NCBI GenBank assembly: GCA_958450365.1
Contig: CAUEEP010000742.1
Coordinates: forward strand, 1,008,001 to 1,072,000
Length of the DNA stretch: 64,000 bases
Origin: Mesorhabditis belari
Taxonomy: Eukaryota > Nematoda > Chromadorea > Rhabditida > Rhabditidae
Reading direction: 5' to 3'
Program-made: the position numbers and the translations under genes
Shown here: positions 24,376-36,048 of the stretch, in pieces
Position numbering within the stretch: position 1 is the first letter of the stretch
Layout: the number at the start of each line of letters is the position of its first letter
The notes under the pieces: model-generated
What the model was told of the DNA's origin: nothing
The model's input: only the letters and a program-made list of their open reading frames with translations
Databases searched by the model: none

Positions 24376-27300
24376 TCATTCAAACATTTCAGCCATCTCG
24401 TTAAGCGCCTTGATGAACTCGCGTTGGAAACGGTGAGAGTCCTGAAAACATTTTTGAGATAATAGCTGAAGAGCTGTAGATTTGAGTTGTTGTGAAACTC
24501 ACTAGAGTTTGCGTTTTAAAAAAAACCTCATTAAACGTACCGTATTCTCAGCGCTATGATAGCTGGAGATGTGAGCGCAAATTGAATGATTCCCAGCGAA
24601 ACGATAACAAATCCCATATCTGCAACACTCATTCAATTCATCATTCAATTCTTTACAACTCTTCTTACACTTACCCATCTTTTGTCACCGCACCAAAGCA
24701 AGCACCAATCCACGAGAAGTCGATATCTTTGTCCTCATCAATTTGACCAGTCACATTTGGTACCTGAGAGTTGTTTGTTTGTTTGTTTGTTTGTTTGTTT
24801 GTTTGTTTGTTTGTTTGTTTGTTTGTTTGTTTGTTTGTTTGTTTGTTTGTTTGTTTGTTTGTTTGTTTGTTTGTTTGTTTGTTTGTTTGTTTGTTTGTTT
24901 AGAATTTCAAATTTTAAAAAAGTTCTTACATGACTTGTCGAGAGGAACCATTTCTGTGAGAAAATCGTTTCCAAAAATGGTGATGAGATGCCGAAACCCT
25001 TTGAGAGAACGTAAAGGACAAAGAAATGTCTGAATAGAGAGATGAAAAGAGATTTGTTTACGATTCTCTTCCAAACCTATCAATCCCCTTTCCAATCATG
25101 CAATCTTTATTCTTGTTCACGTGTGCTTCACAAGCTTTCTTCAGCAACTTTATCCTTTCCGATTTCTGAATAAAGATCATTTTTTTCGAGTGATTTTGAA
25201 GTTTACCTCTTTTGTCGAATCTTCCATTGCTTTAACGAATTGACAAGACTCTTCACCTACCTGAAAATTGGTTTTTTTAAGATATTTCTTTATTATCTTA
25301 ATTTCTTTATTATCTTAATTTGTTTATTATCTTAATTTGTTTATTATTTTAATTTCTTTATTATCTTAATTCCTTTAATATCTTAATTTCTTTATTATAG
25401 ATTTCTAATTATAACTTTAATTATAACTATTCAATTACCGTTCTCAATGTCTCCGTCCTTGAGTTTCGATAGAAACGCACTGATGCCGGCTCGTAAGTAA
25501 AAACGAAACGACCTTGATCCTGGAAAAGAGATTCAAAAGAATATGAAAATGATTTAAGTGCTTATTTTAGATTATCTTAAAACGAAACCCTATAAACAGC
25601 TAATTGAATAGCCATTTGAACAAAGGCATCCGGACTGCAACCACACTTCTTGATTCGACCCTTTCCCCACTCTCGGTAAACCTAAAAACACACTTTTTTT
25701 TCTTACAATAAACTTTTATTCTATTTTTACAATCTATCTACCGCCCCCCAATCATCTAAACTTACCGTAGTCGCCATATCAACATCTTGTCCAGCAGTCA
25801 TTGCCGTCACCCTGCATCGCTCGATCTCAGTAACCATCTGTAAGCTATTCTATCTTTTTCATTTGACTAACATTCTGCCTAGATACAGATAAACTACAGA
25901 AATCAAAGCTACAATGATCTAATTAGAAATATAGCTATACAACTAGTACAATCCCAACCAGTACCTCAGCATTGACCAAATCAATCTGCAACTTCTCAGC
26001 CAATTTCAATCCTTCCTCTTTCGCGAAACGACCATTTGACAACAATTTCTGCTGTTCTTCTAGTGGTTTATAACTAAAAAAACTAATAGATTTTCTTTCA
26101 GCTTTTACCTGAATACTTTAGTATCCATTAACATTACCTGAATACTTTAGTATCCATATAGACAAAATTCTCCATAATATGATCGAACTCACTCCCGTCG
26201 GCGATACTATGCTCGGTGGTGCCTCCACACTAAAAAGATCAAATTGTTCAATGATTGATCAATGATTGATCAATGATCAATGATCTCAACTGACTCTTGT
26301 GTTCTTGTTCATGATGTAGTTGAGTGACTTGTCCGCCCATCGATTCGATCCATTTCCTGTCAACATATTCCTCATAAAATTGTCCAATTTCTCTGGATGA
26401 TTCTGAAATTTTTTTGTTTTGAAAATCGATTTAATTTGATTTCCTTGACTCACCGCCTCATAATCCCAATCGTCCTCTTCATCCATAGTGAAAAAGAAAA
26501 CAGCGCTCTCGATAATCTACAGTAGATAGAGATATATAAATCTTCTAATCTTCTAATCTTCTAATCTTCCAATCTTCTAATCTTCTAATCACTCTTCACC
26601 TCTAAAGCTTTCTTGTTCTTCACGTTCTCCAAGAAGAAGCGACGACGATTTTGATGCCATTGGTCTCTAGAATTCAAAAAGCATCGAACTAGTAAAGTGT
26701 TATCAAATTTTCAAATGCAAAACTGTTTTCTAAAACTAAAACTCACCTCCGATCTGATGTGAGCGCACAAATGTGAGCGAGTGGTCCGTTTTGAGGCTCA
26801 AGTTCAGCACGAGTGAACAATTCATCGAAAATTCTAAAAAAATAAGCTTTTTATTATCATAAAAACTTAAATATTAGCATAAATACTTTGTTTATCCTTT
26901 ACTTTGTTATAAATACTTTACTTTACTTTGTCATAAATACTTTACTTTGTTATAAAGGCTTTACTTTATCATAGATACTTTACTTTGTCAACTCATCGAG
27001 TGTATACATCTTCCCACGATCATCACAATATTGCATTTTGTAGATGTTTCCTTTTAGCAAAATAGCTACATGATTGCTTGTGCCTAGATTTTAAAAAATC
27101 AGTTCCAAGTTTCTAAACTCTCTTTACCGTAATTCACTAGATTGTCGATCGTCTCACCGGGTACTCGATTCACCGCATACATGTTATCGTAATGACAAGC
27201 ACAAAGAAGACCATCACCCAACTGAATATCTTGATTTATTAATGAAGTTAGTGATCTATCTCACTGAATAGAGTGAACAAAATGCCAGCCTCTCTTCCCT

Positions 27301-28980
27301 TTCACTCACCGGTTTATAGTTTTGACGATGAATGGCCATTTGTGAAAGTGATTCGATTGCTACAACGTGCGCAGCCCGAACTGCTCTCATTGCTGGAGCA
27401 TCACGGAACAAATCCACATGTGCAACGGAGGAGTTGATCAAGAGAGGATCTCTAAACATTTTGAAAATCTCTGATACCCATAAAATTCTCACCTTCCATA
27501 CAAATACACGTATTTACGCCAAAAATCTGACACATAATTGGTGGTGAAAAGACTGTAGAGACGTGCGTACATTTGAAGCTTTTTTCCCTCCTCTTTCAGA
27601 AACTTTTCCCCTTGTTCCGTGATCAAATCCAGCTCGTCCTGTGGTTGAAATCATGTTGAAATCTTTTTCAGCAAATTTTACCTTTCCAACAATGTGCTTG
27701 ATGCTTTCCAAGTATTTAGCCACATTCTCCTGAAGATTTGGAACGGGTTGCGTGGGAAGGAGGCGCTCACAAGATTGGAGACGAGGTGGACAAAATGAGA
27801 GAACGGCACGTACGATCTGGAATTGAATTTTGAGTTTAAAGGAGGAAATTCTCTCACTCACTCCCCAAATCCTTGTCGTAATCGATGGTTTCTTTGGGTT
27901 ATCAAAGAGAAAACCCTTGTAGGAAAAGTAGAAATGCTTGAGGAAACGACGAATGACAAACACAGGAATATAGGCTGAACCCAGTGAGAGAACGGTGATC
28001 TTCAGAGTCTGGAAAGGAGAATAGAGGTTGATTTATTGACAGATTACTTTATAATGCTTCATTTCATTTCCTCTTAACTAATGAATTCGTTTAAAGCTAG
28101 ATTATGATAAACACAGGGAATAGGATGAACCCAGTGAGAGAACGCTGATGTTCAGAGTCTGGAAAGGAGAATAGAGGTTGATTTATTGATAGATTATTTG
28201 ATAATGCTTCATTTCATTTCCTCTTAACTAATAAATTCATTTAAAGCTAGATCTATTCCTCCCAAAAGCTCAATCTATAAAAACTTGTCTCTTTGATGTG
28301 TACTTTGTCCGATCTTAATCATTTCTCGATTTTCTTTGAGAAAACAGTTTTCCTGAGAGACACACGTGCCTTTTTTGACCCGGCTTTGTTATCAATCTTT
28401 TTTTGCTCTTTAGCTTTGTTTTATCTTCTCATTTTTTGCCTTTTACACTTCGAAAGGTTTTTTAGGAGGGATTAATAAGTAAAAAGAATGGAAATGGTCA
28501 GCAAAAGGATTCTAAATTCAACATTGAACATTCAACAGTTATCCTTTCACCTCTAGCATCACATTTTCGGTTTGCGGCAACAAATTGAGGAGGTAATTCG
28601 ACGGATTTCTCCAATGATAGGCGGCGATCGCTGTGGCCGCCATCCCGTAGTAGAGCGGGCGAACAGGCCACATTCGATTCTCGACACCATTCTAGAAATG
28701 TTTATTCATTTCATTTTGGGGAAATTGAATCACGAATATATTTCAACGATTCACTCACATAAGTCTGATAGACGATTTGCTCGAAACGGCTCGGATAATG
28801 CTTGTAGAGGGGAAATGGAGAAATGATCGGCTAAAATGTGAAAATTCGATCTCTTACTCTTACTAAGTAATCACGGTTTATATTTGTTTTACTTGATTTA
28901 CTTGTTTTACTCTATTCCAAATTCTTTCAAACCTTTTCCTTCTTCTTGATCGGATCATGAGAACCCTCTTTCACAGTCAT
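24376..28980 (-). CDS. cpt-1-like: Carnitine O-palmitoyltransferase 1, complete, 24 exons, 757 aa
   Basis: Transfers long-chain acyl groups from CoA to carnitine at the mitochondrial outer membrane, the gate to beta-oxidation. Exons: 28980-28933, 28830-28759, 28691-28551, 28008-27862, 27816-27682, 27638-27493, 27451-27310, 27221-27128, 27083-26984, 26833-26747, 26666-26600, 26516-26454, 26402-26295, 26229-26138, 26073-25965, 25837-25766, 25681-25589, 25519-25439, 25260-25207, 25165-25077, 25029-24930, 24763-24675, 24619-24541, 24441-24376. Every junction keeps frame. Residues ~52-66 and ~88-108 are the two membrane segments typical of CPT1. Family landmarks follow: [22 protein letters not shown], the active-site His in TEHSIADG (~455-462; the usual Trp after HS is Ile), SRTETLRT (~592-599), LSTSH (~676-680) and the C-terminal TDSHRF. 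Length fits the family (about 770). An acceptor sits four bases before the ATG. Which paralogue it matches cannot be decided here. Confidence 0.95.
24771..24900. repeat. (GTTT)n microsatellite inside a CPT1 intron
   Basis: About 32 perfect copies of GTTT fill most of the 166-base intron between exons 25029-24930 and 24763-24675. Cys-Leu-Phe-Val and Lys-Gln-Thr-Asn repeats in translation are artefacts. Confidence 0.97.
28104..28252. repeat. Tandem duplication of CPT1 exon 4 start and its intron flank
   Basis: About 148 bases repeat 27955-28102 with few changes (shared GTCTGGAAAGGAGAATAGAG and TGCTTCATTTCATTTCCTCT). The copy includes the acceptor and about 55 coding bases, but base changes and deletions break its reading frame, so it is a dead exon fragment in the intron. 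Confidence 0.88.
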
Positions 28981-30896
28981 TCTTCTAGAACACAAAAATT
29001 AGAAAAAGTAAATTTAAGTAAAGAATCTATACAAACCTGCAAAATCTTTAAAGTTATTCAAAAGAAAAACAAGAAACTTTTTAAAGCTCAGCTACGAAAT
29101 GAAGTCACAACAAGATTCAGCGTCTTTATGTTTGCTCAGAAGAATGACTCCTAATCAGTGAGAGATGTGGGCAAGATTGCAAATGAGAAAAAAAAGAGAG
29201 AATGAAAAGGATGCAAAAGATTGTACTTTGCCCGATCTCGACCCAGTCACTGTGGATGTGCAGAGGAGAGAGAGGAGAGAGAGGTGTCTTTTTGTGTCAA
29301 CCATCCCTCTCCCTCTTTCTCTTCTCTCCGCGTGGCGTCCAGCATGGGAAAAATAGACCAGAGAGTTTAAAACTTAAAGAATAAAGATAGTTTTTTTCTT
29401 ATTGTAGATTCCCCGATAAGCCTTTAACGAGAAAGTGTAGTAGAAAAGAAGTTTTGTTTATGAAAGTCTAAAAATTTTGAATGATCGTTAACAGATCGTT
29501 AATAGATCGTTAACAGATCGTTAATAGATCGTTAACAGATCGTCAATAGATTGTTAACGTGGCTATGCTCAGGGATTTTTCTAGATTCTAGGATTTGTAA
29601 ATCAAGCCAGAATTGAAAGACAAGAAAGAAAAGGAAGTAATTTCTGTTATTTTCAGTAAAAAGTAACTCCACAAAAACATGGTGATCAGCCGGGAAAGGA
29701 GTTTGAGGAAAGAAATTGGTTTGTTCTCTTTTCTATTCTCTTTTCTATTCTCTTTTCTATTCCCCTTTCCATTCCCTCTTCCATTCCCTGTCTGTTTACA
29801 AGATGAAATTTATTTTCTGAGCGTTTATCCCAATCAATAACAAATAAATATATTTTTTTAACGAAAAAAATCATTCTACTAAATAAACTAAAACTGGTTT
29901 TTGGTGAAAAAGTAAAAAATATTTATTGGTTTTAAAAACTTTTCAATATTAAAAATGGCAGGTTTAAAATGAAAGAATTGAGTTTTCGAGTTTCAAGTTT
30001 AAAAAAGAAAGACTTTAAAAAGGCTGTACCGATGTACCAGGCTAAAAGTTGGATTCAAAAAAAAATGATAGCTTTCCATTTTTTTAAAGTAGACTTTAAA
30101 AAAAGAAATTAGAAAAGATTTGCTTGAATAAAACGTAAGAGACGAAAGGAGAAAGGTTAAATGGTGAATTTGTGAAGAAGAAAAAAGCGGGAAAGCGTGT
30201 CTTCTTTTTCCCCTTCTCCTCAATCCCTTTTGACCATAGCCTGCGGGCGTAAACGGGGTCGATATGAGCAAATGAAAAGGGGAAATAGTGAAAGCGTTGA
30301 AGAGATGAAAAATATGAAAAGAAATGTTATTAATCACTTGGAATCAAAGCAAGAGATTAGTTTGCACTATTCAAGCGTATAGCTTGAGATAAGTACACTA
30401 TTCAAGTGTATTGCTTGAGATAAGTTTACACTATTCAAGTGTATTGCTTGATTCAAGCTATACACTTGAATAGTGACATAAAGGCTGAAAGCTGAGAACC
30501 TTGAGAGTTCAATGGATCCAACAAGAATGAAAATTAGCTTAGATTAGCGTAGATTCTAATCCGAAAGCCTTTTTGATTGAACTGAAACTCTCGGATAACA
30601 AAAAAGTTGAACGGGAGTTGAACTGCTAACGCTCAACAATTGATTAAGCTATTCGAGAAAGAGAAAAGAAGAGAATCAGCGTTCAACTTTGTTAAACTTT
30701 AGCCAACTTTAACTAACTTAAACTCTGAGACCTCTACAGTTGTGGTAGAGACTACTTGTGTTAGTGTGATTGATTGATTCCTATAGTTGGTTTAGAGTTT
30801 AATGAGAGAAGGAGTGCCTTTCATCATTCTACACACAAAATGACACCATTAAATCCTCACAAAAATCATTTATTTACAAAAAAAACAATCCGATGA
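28981..30896. other. Intergenic stretch between CPT1 and the ET/Ly6-like gene
   Basis: No supported gene. It holds GATCGTTAACA repeats (29480-29560), a 55-base copy of an NDUFS1 exon-intron segment (30029-30086) and a TTCAAGTGTATTGCTTGA repeat (30366-30475). Confidence 0.6.
30366..30475. repeat. TATTCAAGTGTATTGCTTGA repeat with palindrome
   Basis: Three direct copies of CACTATTCAAGTGTATTGCT (first copy GCGTATAGCT), followed by an inverted copy, so the end can fold into a hairpin. Confidence 0.88.
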
Positions 30897-31653
30897 TCAT
30901 CGATGAAACAAAAAGACAAATAAGCACAAAAATATCGGAATCATTGTTGACAATTTGAGGGCTGAATTGCATGTATCTTGTGCACAACAACAGATGTAAT
31001 CTTTGGGGTTCGTTCCGCAGCCGATTTCCTGCAAAAAATGTGTTGTATCAAGTTTTATGAGAATTTATACGCAAAGCGTCTTTTTGAAAGAAGACTTTCG
31101 CAAGACTACCGTAATCATGTCTTTAGTTTTGCTCTACTACTTTTAGTCTTCGCATCCATCGCTCGGTACTGTTATGCAAACCGCTGCTTACTGCAATCGC
31201 CTATGCTTTCTAGTGGTGATTTCAAATTCTTGAGCAACCAACCTGACATACGGCAGCACTCGCACAAGAATGTGCCTCGATTTTGGTGTTATTTCCGTAC
31301 AAATCCTCCGTTTCCAGATAGCTCGAGTAGCAGAATTTGGTGTCTGAAGAGTCACTGCATATATAATGAAGTAAAGTAAAGTTTAGTTTGTGTTGTGTAA
31401 GATGAGCTATTGTTAAAAAGCTATTATCAGAAATAGTCTTTTAAGCATAGTTTTCAAAAGATCTAAAGGTGAATAAATTTAAATTCGATTGAGGCAGGAT
31501 AAATGCAAATTCGAAAGCCTAAAAAACAAAGCTCCAACCAGGCGGACACTCAACAGTGGCGTGTGTCGGATTCCAGCTTGACGTCACCATGTAATCATAA
31601 CAAGTCAAAGCCATTGATGGCGGGAATAAAAAGTAGATCAATTGATAGAACAT
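30897..31653 (-). CDS. Small secreted cysteine-rich protein (ET module/Ly6-like), probably GPI-anchored, 115 aa
   Basis: Exons 31653-31539, 31343-31243 and 31028-30897 join in frame to 115 codons plus TGA. The start gives a hydrophobic signal-like segment (MFYQLIYFLFPPSMALT), then CYDYMV. Cysteines follow in the order CY, ECPP, FCY, SCASAAVC, IGCG, YICCC and the ending DTCN, which is the pattern of nematode ET modules and Ly6/three-finger proteins. The last 18 residues are hydrophobic (MIPIFLCLFVFLF), like a GPI attachment signal. It should be exported and held at the cell surface. The exact family and partner are unknown. For exon 2 I used the acceptor CTTCAG, 13 bases inside an alternative (TATGCAG), because only it keeps frame. 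The last exon's tail is confirmed by the stop after FHR. Confidence 0.75.
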
Positions 31654-32257
31654 TATAGAGATGCAATGGGATTTCAGTAGTGAATCACTCAGAAACTTGT
31701 TGTTTGATGGCAAAAATGGGGTTCGGCAGGGCTTAAGGAAAAGAAGAGGTGAAAAGCAAAAAGGAGAAAAGCACTCTTCTCCAATTTCCCCACAGCTGCA
31801 TAAATATTGCCGAGAATCCGCTTCACGAAGTGAAAAAATGGGAAAGAAGAGACCCTTATTGAGGTTAGATGAGAAAAAAAAGGACACCAAGAGAAAACTT
31901 TTCAAGTTTTCAAGTCACAAAAGTAAAACAATCAGTTCGTTCGCCAAAAAAATGACTGCGTAAACAATGCCAATTATGGTGCTCATTGGAGTGTTTATTT
32001 GATACACGATCCTTGCTGTATAAACCTCGAAAAGTCAAACTTAAAACAGAAACTGGTTCTTGGCCCCTAAAATTTTGACCAACCAGCTTTCCCCCGAATT
32101 TTTCCTTTCTAAACACAAAGTATAAACTTTTATTGAACAATTACTATTCATATGCACATAAGAAACACTAAAAAGACGTGTAATATACATTTAAACAAAC
32201 TTTGATATCGAAAAGTAAACGAAAATTTCCTCGTATATCTTATCTAATGACTGCTGA

Positions 32258-35200
32258 CTAAGCGTGCAAGTAGAACTCCGGTCGTTTCTCCTCGGCGTAC
32301 GGGTTCTCGTTGTATCCTTGCGCTGCCTTTCGGGCCTGAAAATGAATATTTTAGTATTAAAATCGTTGTCATAAGTTTACAATTAACAAAATTCAAAGCC
32401 CCACCTCAGACATGGTGACCGAAGCTCGTGTGACATTATTTGTTACATAGAAGTCAGGCAAATCTCGTTGAGCGGGAGTCAATGACAAATCGACCGATCC
32501 ACCCTAAAGAACAAATTCAGTTGTTGTTTTGAATCAGCTTTTTCCGTCTACTTAATCTGCAATCAACCAACCTGTGCTAATTTAGCTGCCAAGTGTCCAA
32601 ATGAAGAGCCCTCAAGATCTCCATATCGATTCAAATGTGGAGCTAACTAAAACGAGCAAGTAAAAGTTTATTATGATAACTACAAAACAATACCTCAATC
32701 AATCGAACCCTCAGAGCCTTGATGTCATCGTATGGAAGAGTTTTACCAGCAACCTAAATTCAATTTGAATATGAAAATTTAAGTATACTACACCTCAGAT
32801 AGAGCTCGAATAATCTTCCAATCATGACGAGCTTCTCCTGGTGGCGAAACCGCTGGATATCCCCGTTGCGCTCGTCCCTCGGTGTTCACATAGATTCCCT
32901 CCTTTTCTGTGTAGGCGGCACCCGGGAAAACAACATCCGCCATTTCAGCTCCACGATCACCATGATGGCCTGAAGGAAAAGGATTAAATCTTTCCTCACT
33001 TGTAGCATAACAAAGCGCTTGTAAAAACAGTCAAGAAATAAAGGTTACCTTGATAAACCACAAATGCTCCTGGGTCGAGATTCTGCTTTGTCACAGCTCC
33101 CTCATCCGCGTCGAGTAGATATAAGAATTTGACGGGCTTCTTGCGAATAGCCGATGTACCAGGCTAAAAGTTGGATTCAAAAAATTATAGCTTTCCATTT
33201 TTTAACCTTATATCCAATGTCAAGTGCACCGGTTTGGTTTGCTGTTCTTTGAAGAATGTTGAGAATTTTGGCCGACTTATCCTAAAAGTCATAGCTGAAC
33301 GCAAAGAAAATGTAACCTACCGCATTTCCACTTTGGAGCTTTGCTGTTAGTTCTTGTAGCCGAGTAAGCAACTTGCCACCATCATCTCCTTTCAACTTTT
33401 GTGAACCGACGATGATTGTTGGATTTTTCGCAGCCAAAAGCTTCTAAAATAAAAAAAATATATTTCAAGGCCAATATTTTACAATCACCTTGGCAAAATC
33501 GCCATTTCCTTTCAATAGTTCATCCAAAGCCTTCGCGTTGTCACCAAGATGGGTGTAGTTGTAAGTGAGATCTCCTGAAATTTATTGTTAGTAAAAGTGA
33601 TAATCCACAAAAATCTGTGGCTATATCTATGATAACAGATAAATAAACTCACCCGGGTTTCCGATAACGCCAACCTCGACTTCAGAATAGAGATAGCTAA
33701 GCGTATATTGCTTTTAAGTTGTTTAAAAATGCATACTGTTTGCGAATGCGAGCATTCAAGACAGCAGCTTCGAATCGTGGGTTTGTCCCAACAAGAAGGA
33801 TCACATCCGATTTCTCGATACCAGAAAGTCCCGAGGCAAACGTGTAATTAGTTCTACAGTCCTTTATGAAGAAAATAAAAATGCATAAATCTACCTCAAA
33901 TCGACTCCACCGCTCGTCAACGGGAACTCCTCCTCTGTGCACAGATTTTCGGCGTTAAAGCGATGGAATAAATCCTTGAGCGCAACCATTGATTCTAAAA
34001 TAAAAAGGCATAAGTCAATTTTACTGCTAAAATCTACCAAGATCAGCCATGCCTCCAACAATAGCTGCTTTTTGATCGGCTGGCGTTTCTTTCAGACGTT
34101 GCGCAACAGTGAACAGCGCTTCCTCCCAAGAGACAGGTCTAAAGTAAAAAAAACTACAATTATAGAGCTCAATGGAGTTGAGCCAACGACTTGGTCGTAC
34201 TTTTACACTTTATTAGATCTATTGAGGAAACTTACTGTAGCACGCCATTGGATCCCTTGGCCATTGGTGTGAACAATCGTTGCCGTTTGAGTCCATCGTA
34301 TGAGAAGCGAGCCTGATCCGAGATCCACTCCTCGTTAACTTCCTAGAAAAGAAGAAATACAGCATACGTTAATTTTAACGTACATCATTCATTTTCGGGA
34401 TGATGCGCATCACCTCGCCACCTCGGTGCGAAATCACAATGTTCTGTCCAGTTCCGTCCATCACATCAACAGACTCGGTTTTTCTGAGTTCCCAAGGACG
34501 AGCATTGAAGCTAAAACGAATTGGTGAACATTCTAATTACCGTTGCTTACCTGTATGGCTTGCTTGTGAGTGCGCCAACGGGGCAAAGATCGATCACGTT
34601 TCCAGAGAGCTCGGAAGCAAACATTTTCTCGACATATGTTCCAATTTGCATTTCATTTCCACGGCCTGTTGTTCCCAAATCCGGCACTCCACAGACCTAA
34701 CCAGAAAGTTAAAAATTATTGTTTCAAGGTGTTTACTTCATTAGCGAATCGAACACAACGTGTGCACTGAATACAACGCGTCATCACCGTTTTCACAAGA
34801 GGACCGATGTTCTTATCCTCGACAGCCCTAAATTAAGACTTTTTGACGTGCAATTTATACTGTTACTTAAATTTGCAAGAAAAACTGGCTGTTTTGAAGT
34901 TTCACAAAATATTCGTAAATCACCTACCTTTTCCCATCTTGCCCACATTGATGTCGACTGCGATCCGAGCCAAAAACGAACGACTGATCTTGCAAGTCGC
35001 ATTCACCTCCCCTAAAACAAAGACAAAAATATTGAGCACAAAAAGATTAAAGCATGTTTGTGATTAGAGTTTACCTGATCGCAAATAGGGCAATCGAGCG
35101 GGTGATTCACGAGAAGAAACTCCATGACGCCTTCACGGGCTTTCTTTGTGAAATCCGAGTTCGTTTTCACTTTCATCCCTTTCATGACAGGCATGGCACA

Positions 35201-35589
35201 TGAAGCTACCGGCTAGAAACAAATAACTTGTTAAAAAGCAAAATCTTACACACCTTAATGCTTTTCTCGACTTCCACCAAACACATTCGGCAGTTTCCGG
35301 CTACCGAAAGTCGATCGTGATAACAAAAGCGGGGAATATCGACTCCGACAAGGGCACACGCCTAAACAAGAATAATAAGAGCAATCTAGTTAACGTTTAC
35401 CTGCAAAATCGTCATCCCAGGGTCGACAAGCACCGATTTCCCATCGATAAACACCTGAATTAAAAAGATTACCAATAAGTTTAAAAGCAGTACCTCAAAT
35501 TTGTCAGGTTTCGCCTGTCCGGCTTGACCCCTGAGTCCACCGCATGATCGAGCCGCTTTGAGGAGACCTCCAGAAGCGACTCGGTGCAT
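32258..35589 (-). CDS. nuo-5: NADH-ubiquinone oxidoreductase 75 kDa subunit (complex I NDUFS1), 22 exons, about 732 aa
   Basis: Largest subunit of the complex I electron-input module, mitochondrial matrix side, carrying iron-sulfur clusters. Exons: 35589-35494, 35454-35401, 35361-35254, 35212-35075, 35011-34928, 34827-34737, 34696-34551, 34510-34384, 34342-34236, 34138-34038, 33994-33895, 33853-33737, 33696-33653, 33574-33489, 33443-33321, 33281-33207, 33163-33049, 32969-32794, 32753-32694, 32646-32572, 32503-32405, 32335-32258. The N terminus is basic and Ala/Gly/Ser-rich (presequence). Cys ligands: [12 protein letters not shown] and NCRMC (2Fe-2S), [14 protein letters not shown] (His-type 4Fe-4S), CIQCTRC with [11 protein letters not shown] (4Fe-4S). 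The molybdopterin-oxidoreductase-like domain follows, then a short tail ending YLHA. The junction 35075/35011, inside DQ-GGEC, has one extra base (a GGGG run) relative to the frame. An acceptor (TTTTCAG) 18 bases before the ATG suggests trans-splicing; the ZFPL1 gene is 460 bases upstream on the same strand. Confidence 0.95.
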
Positions 35590-36048
35590 GGTTAACCCAA
35601 AAAACGGCTGAAAAGAAGGTATTATAGGCATCAAGGGCAAACGTATGGGACTTTCTACGCATATTTTTCAAATTTAAATTTGGCAGCACAAGTGCTTGTA
35701 CAAACATTTGTTCAAAGATTTAGCCCCAAAATTACAGGCACCAGATATCATATCATAATGCAGGCAGATATCATAATGCATCGAGCATCATTAAAATTCA
35801 CTTTTTTTCACCCGAATACTTTATTTACCATAAATATTCTCTAATTAGATTGTAAACGGAAAAAAAAGATGACAGATATCACAGATGAATGAGTGCGAAA
35901 AAAAGTAACACACGACAAGACCATATAACCAAACCGAAACCATCAAAAAACGACATTTCGTTTGCATCACTAAAAATAAAAGCGCAATGGGAAAAGTTGC
36001 AGAGAAAATGATTATGCACAAAATAAATACTATTTACACACAAAATGG

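Noticed and set aside
24586..25033. Long Cys-Leu-Phe-Val and Lys-Gln-Thr-Asn repeat ORFs
   Set aside because: They are translations of the (GTTT)n intron array inside CPT1.
28551..28826. Plus-strand ORF opposite the CPT1 membrane segment
   Set aside because: It is the antisense shadow of well-supported CPT1 exons.
31519..31905. Longer minus-strand ORF starting at 31905
   Set aside because: Only its end (from ATG 31653) joins in frame with the downstream cysteine-rich exons and supplies a signal peptide; the upstream part looks like non-coding DNA.
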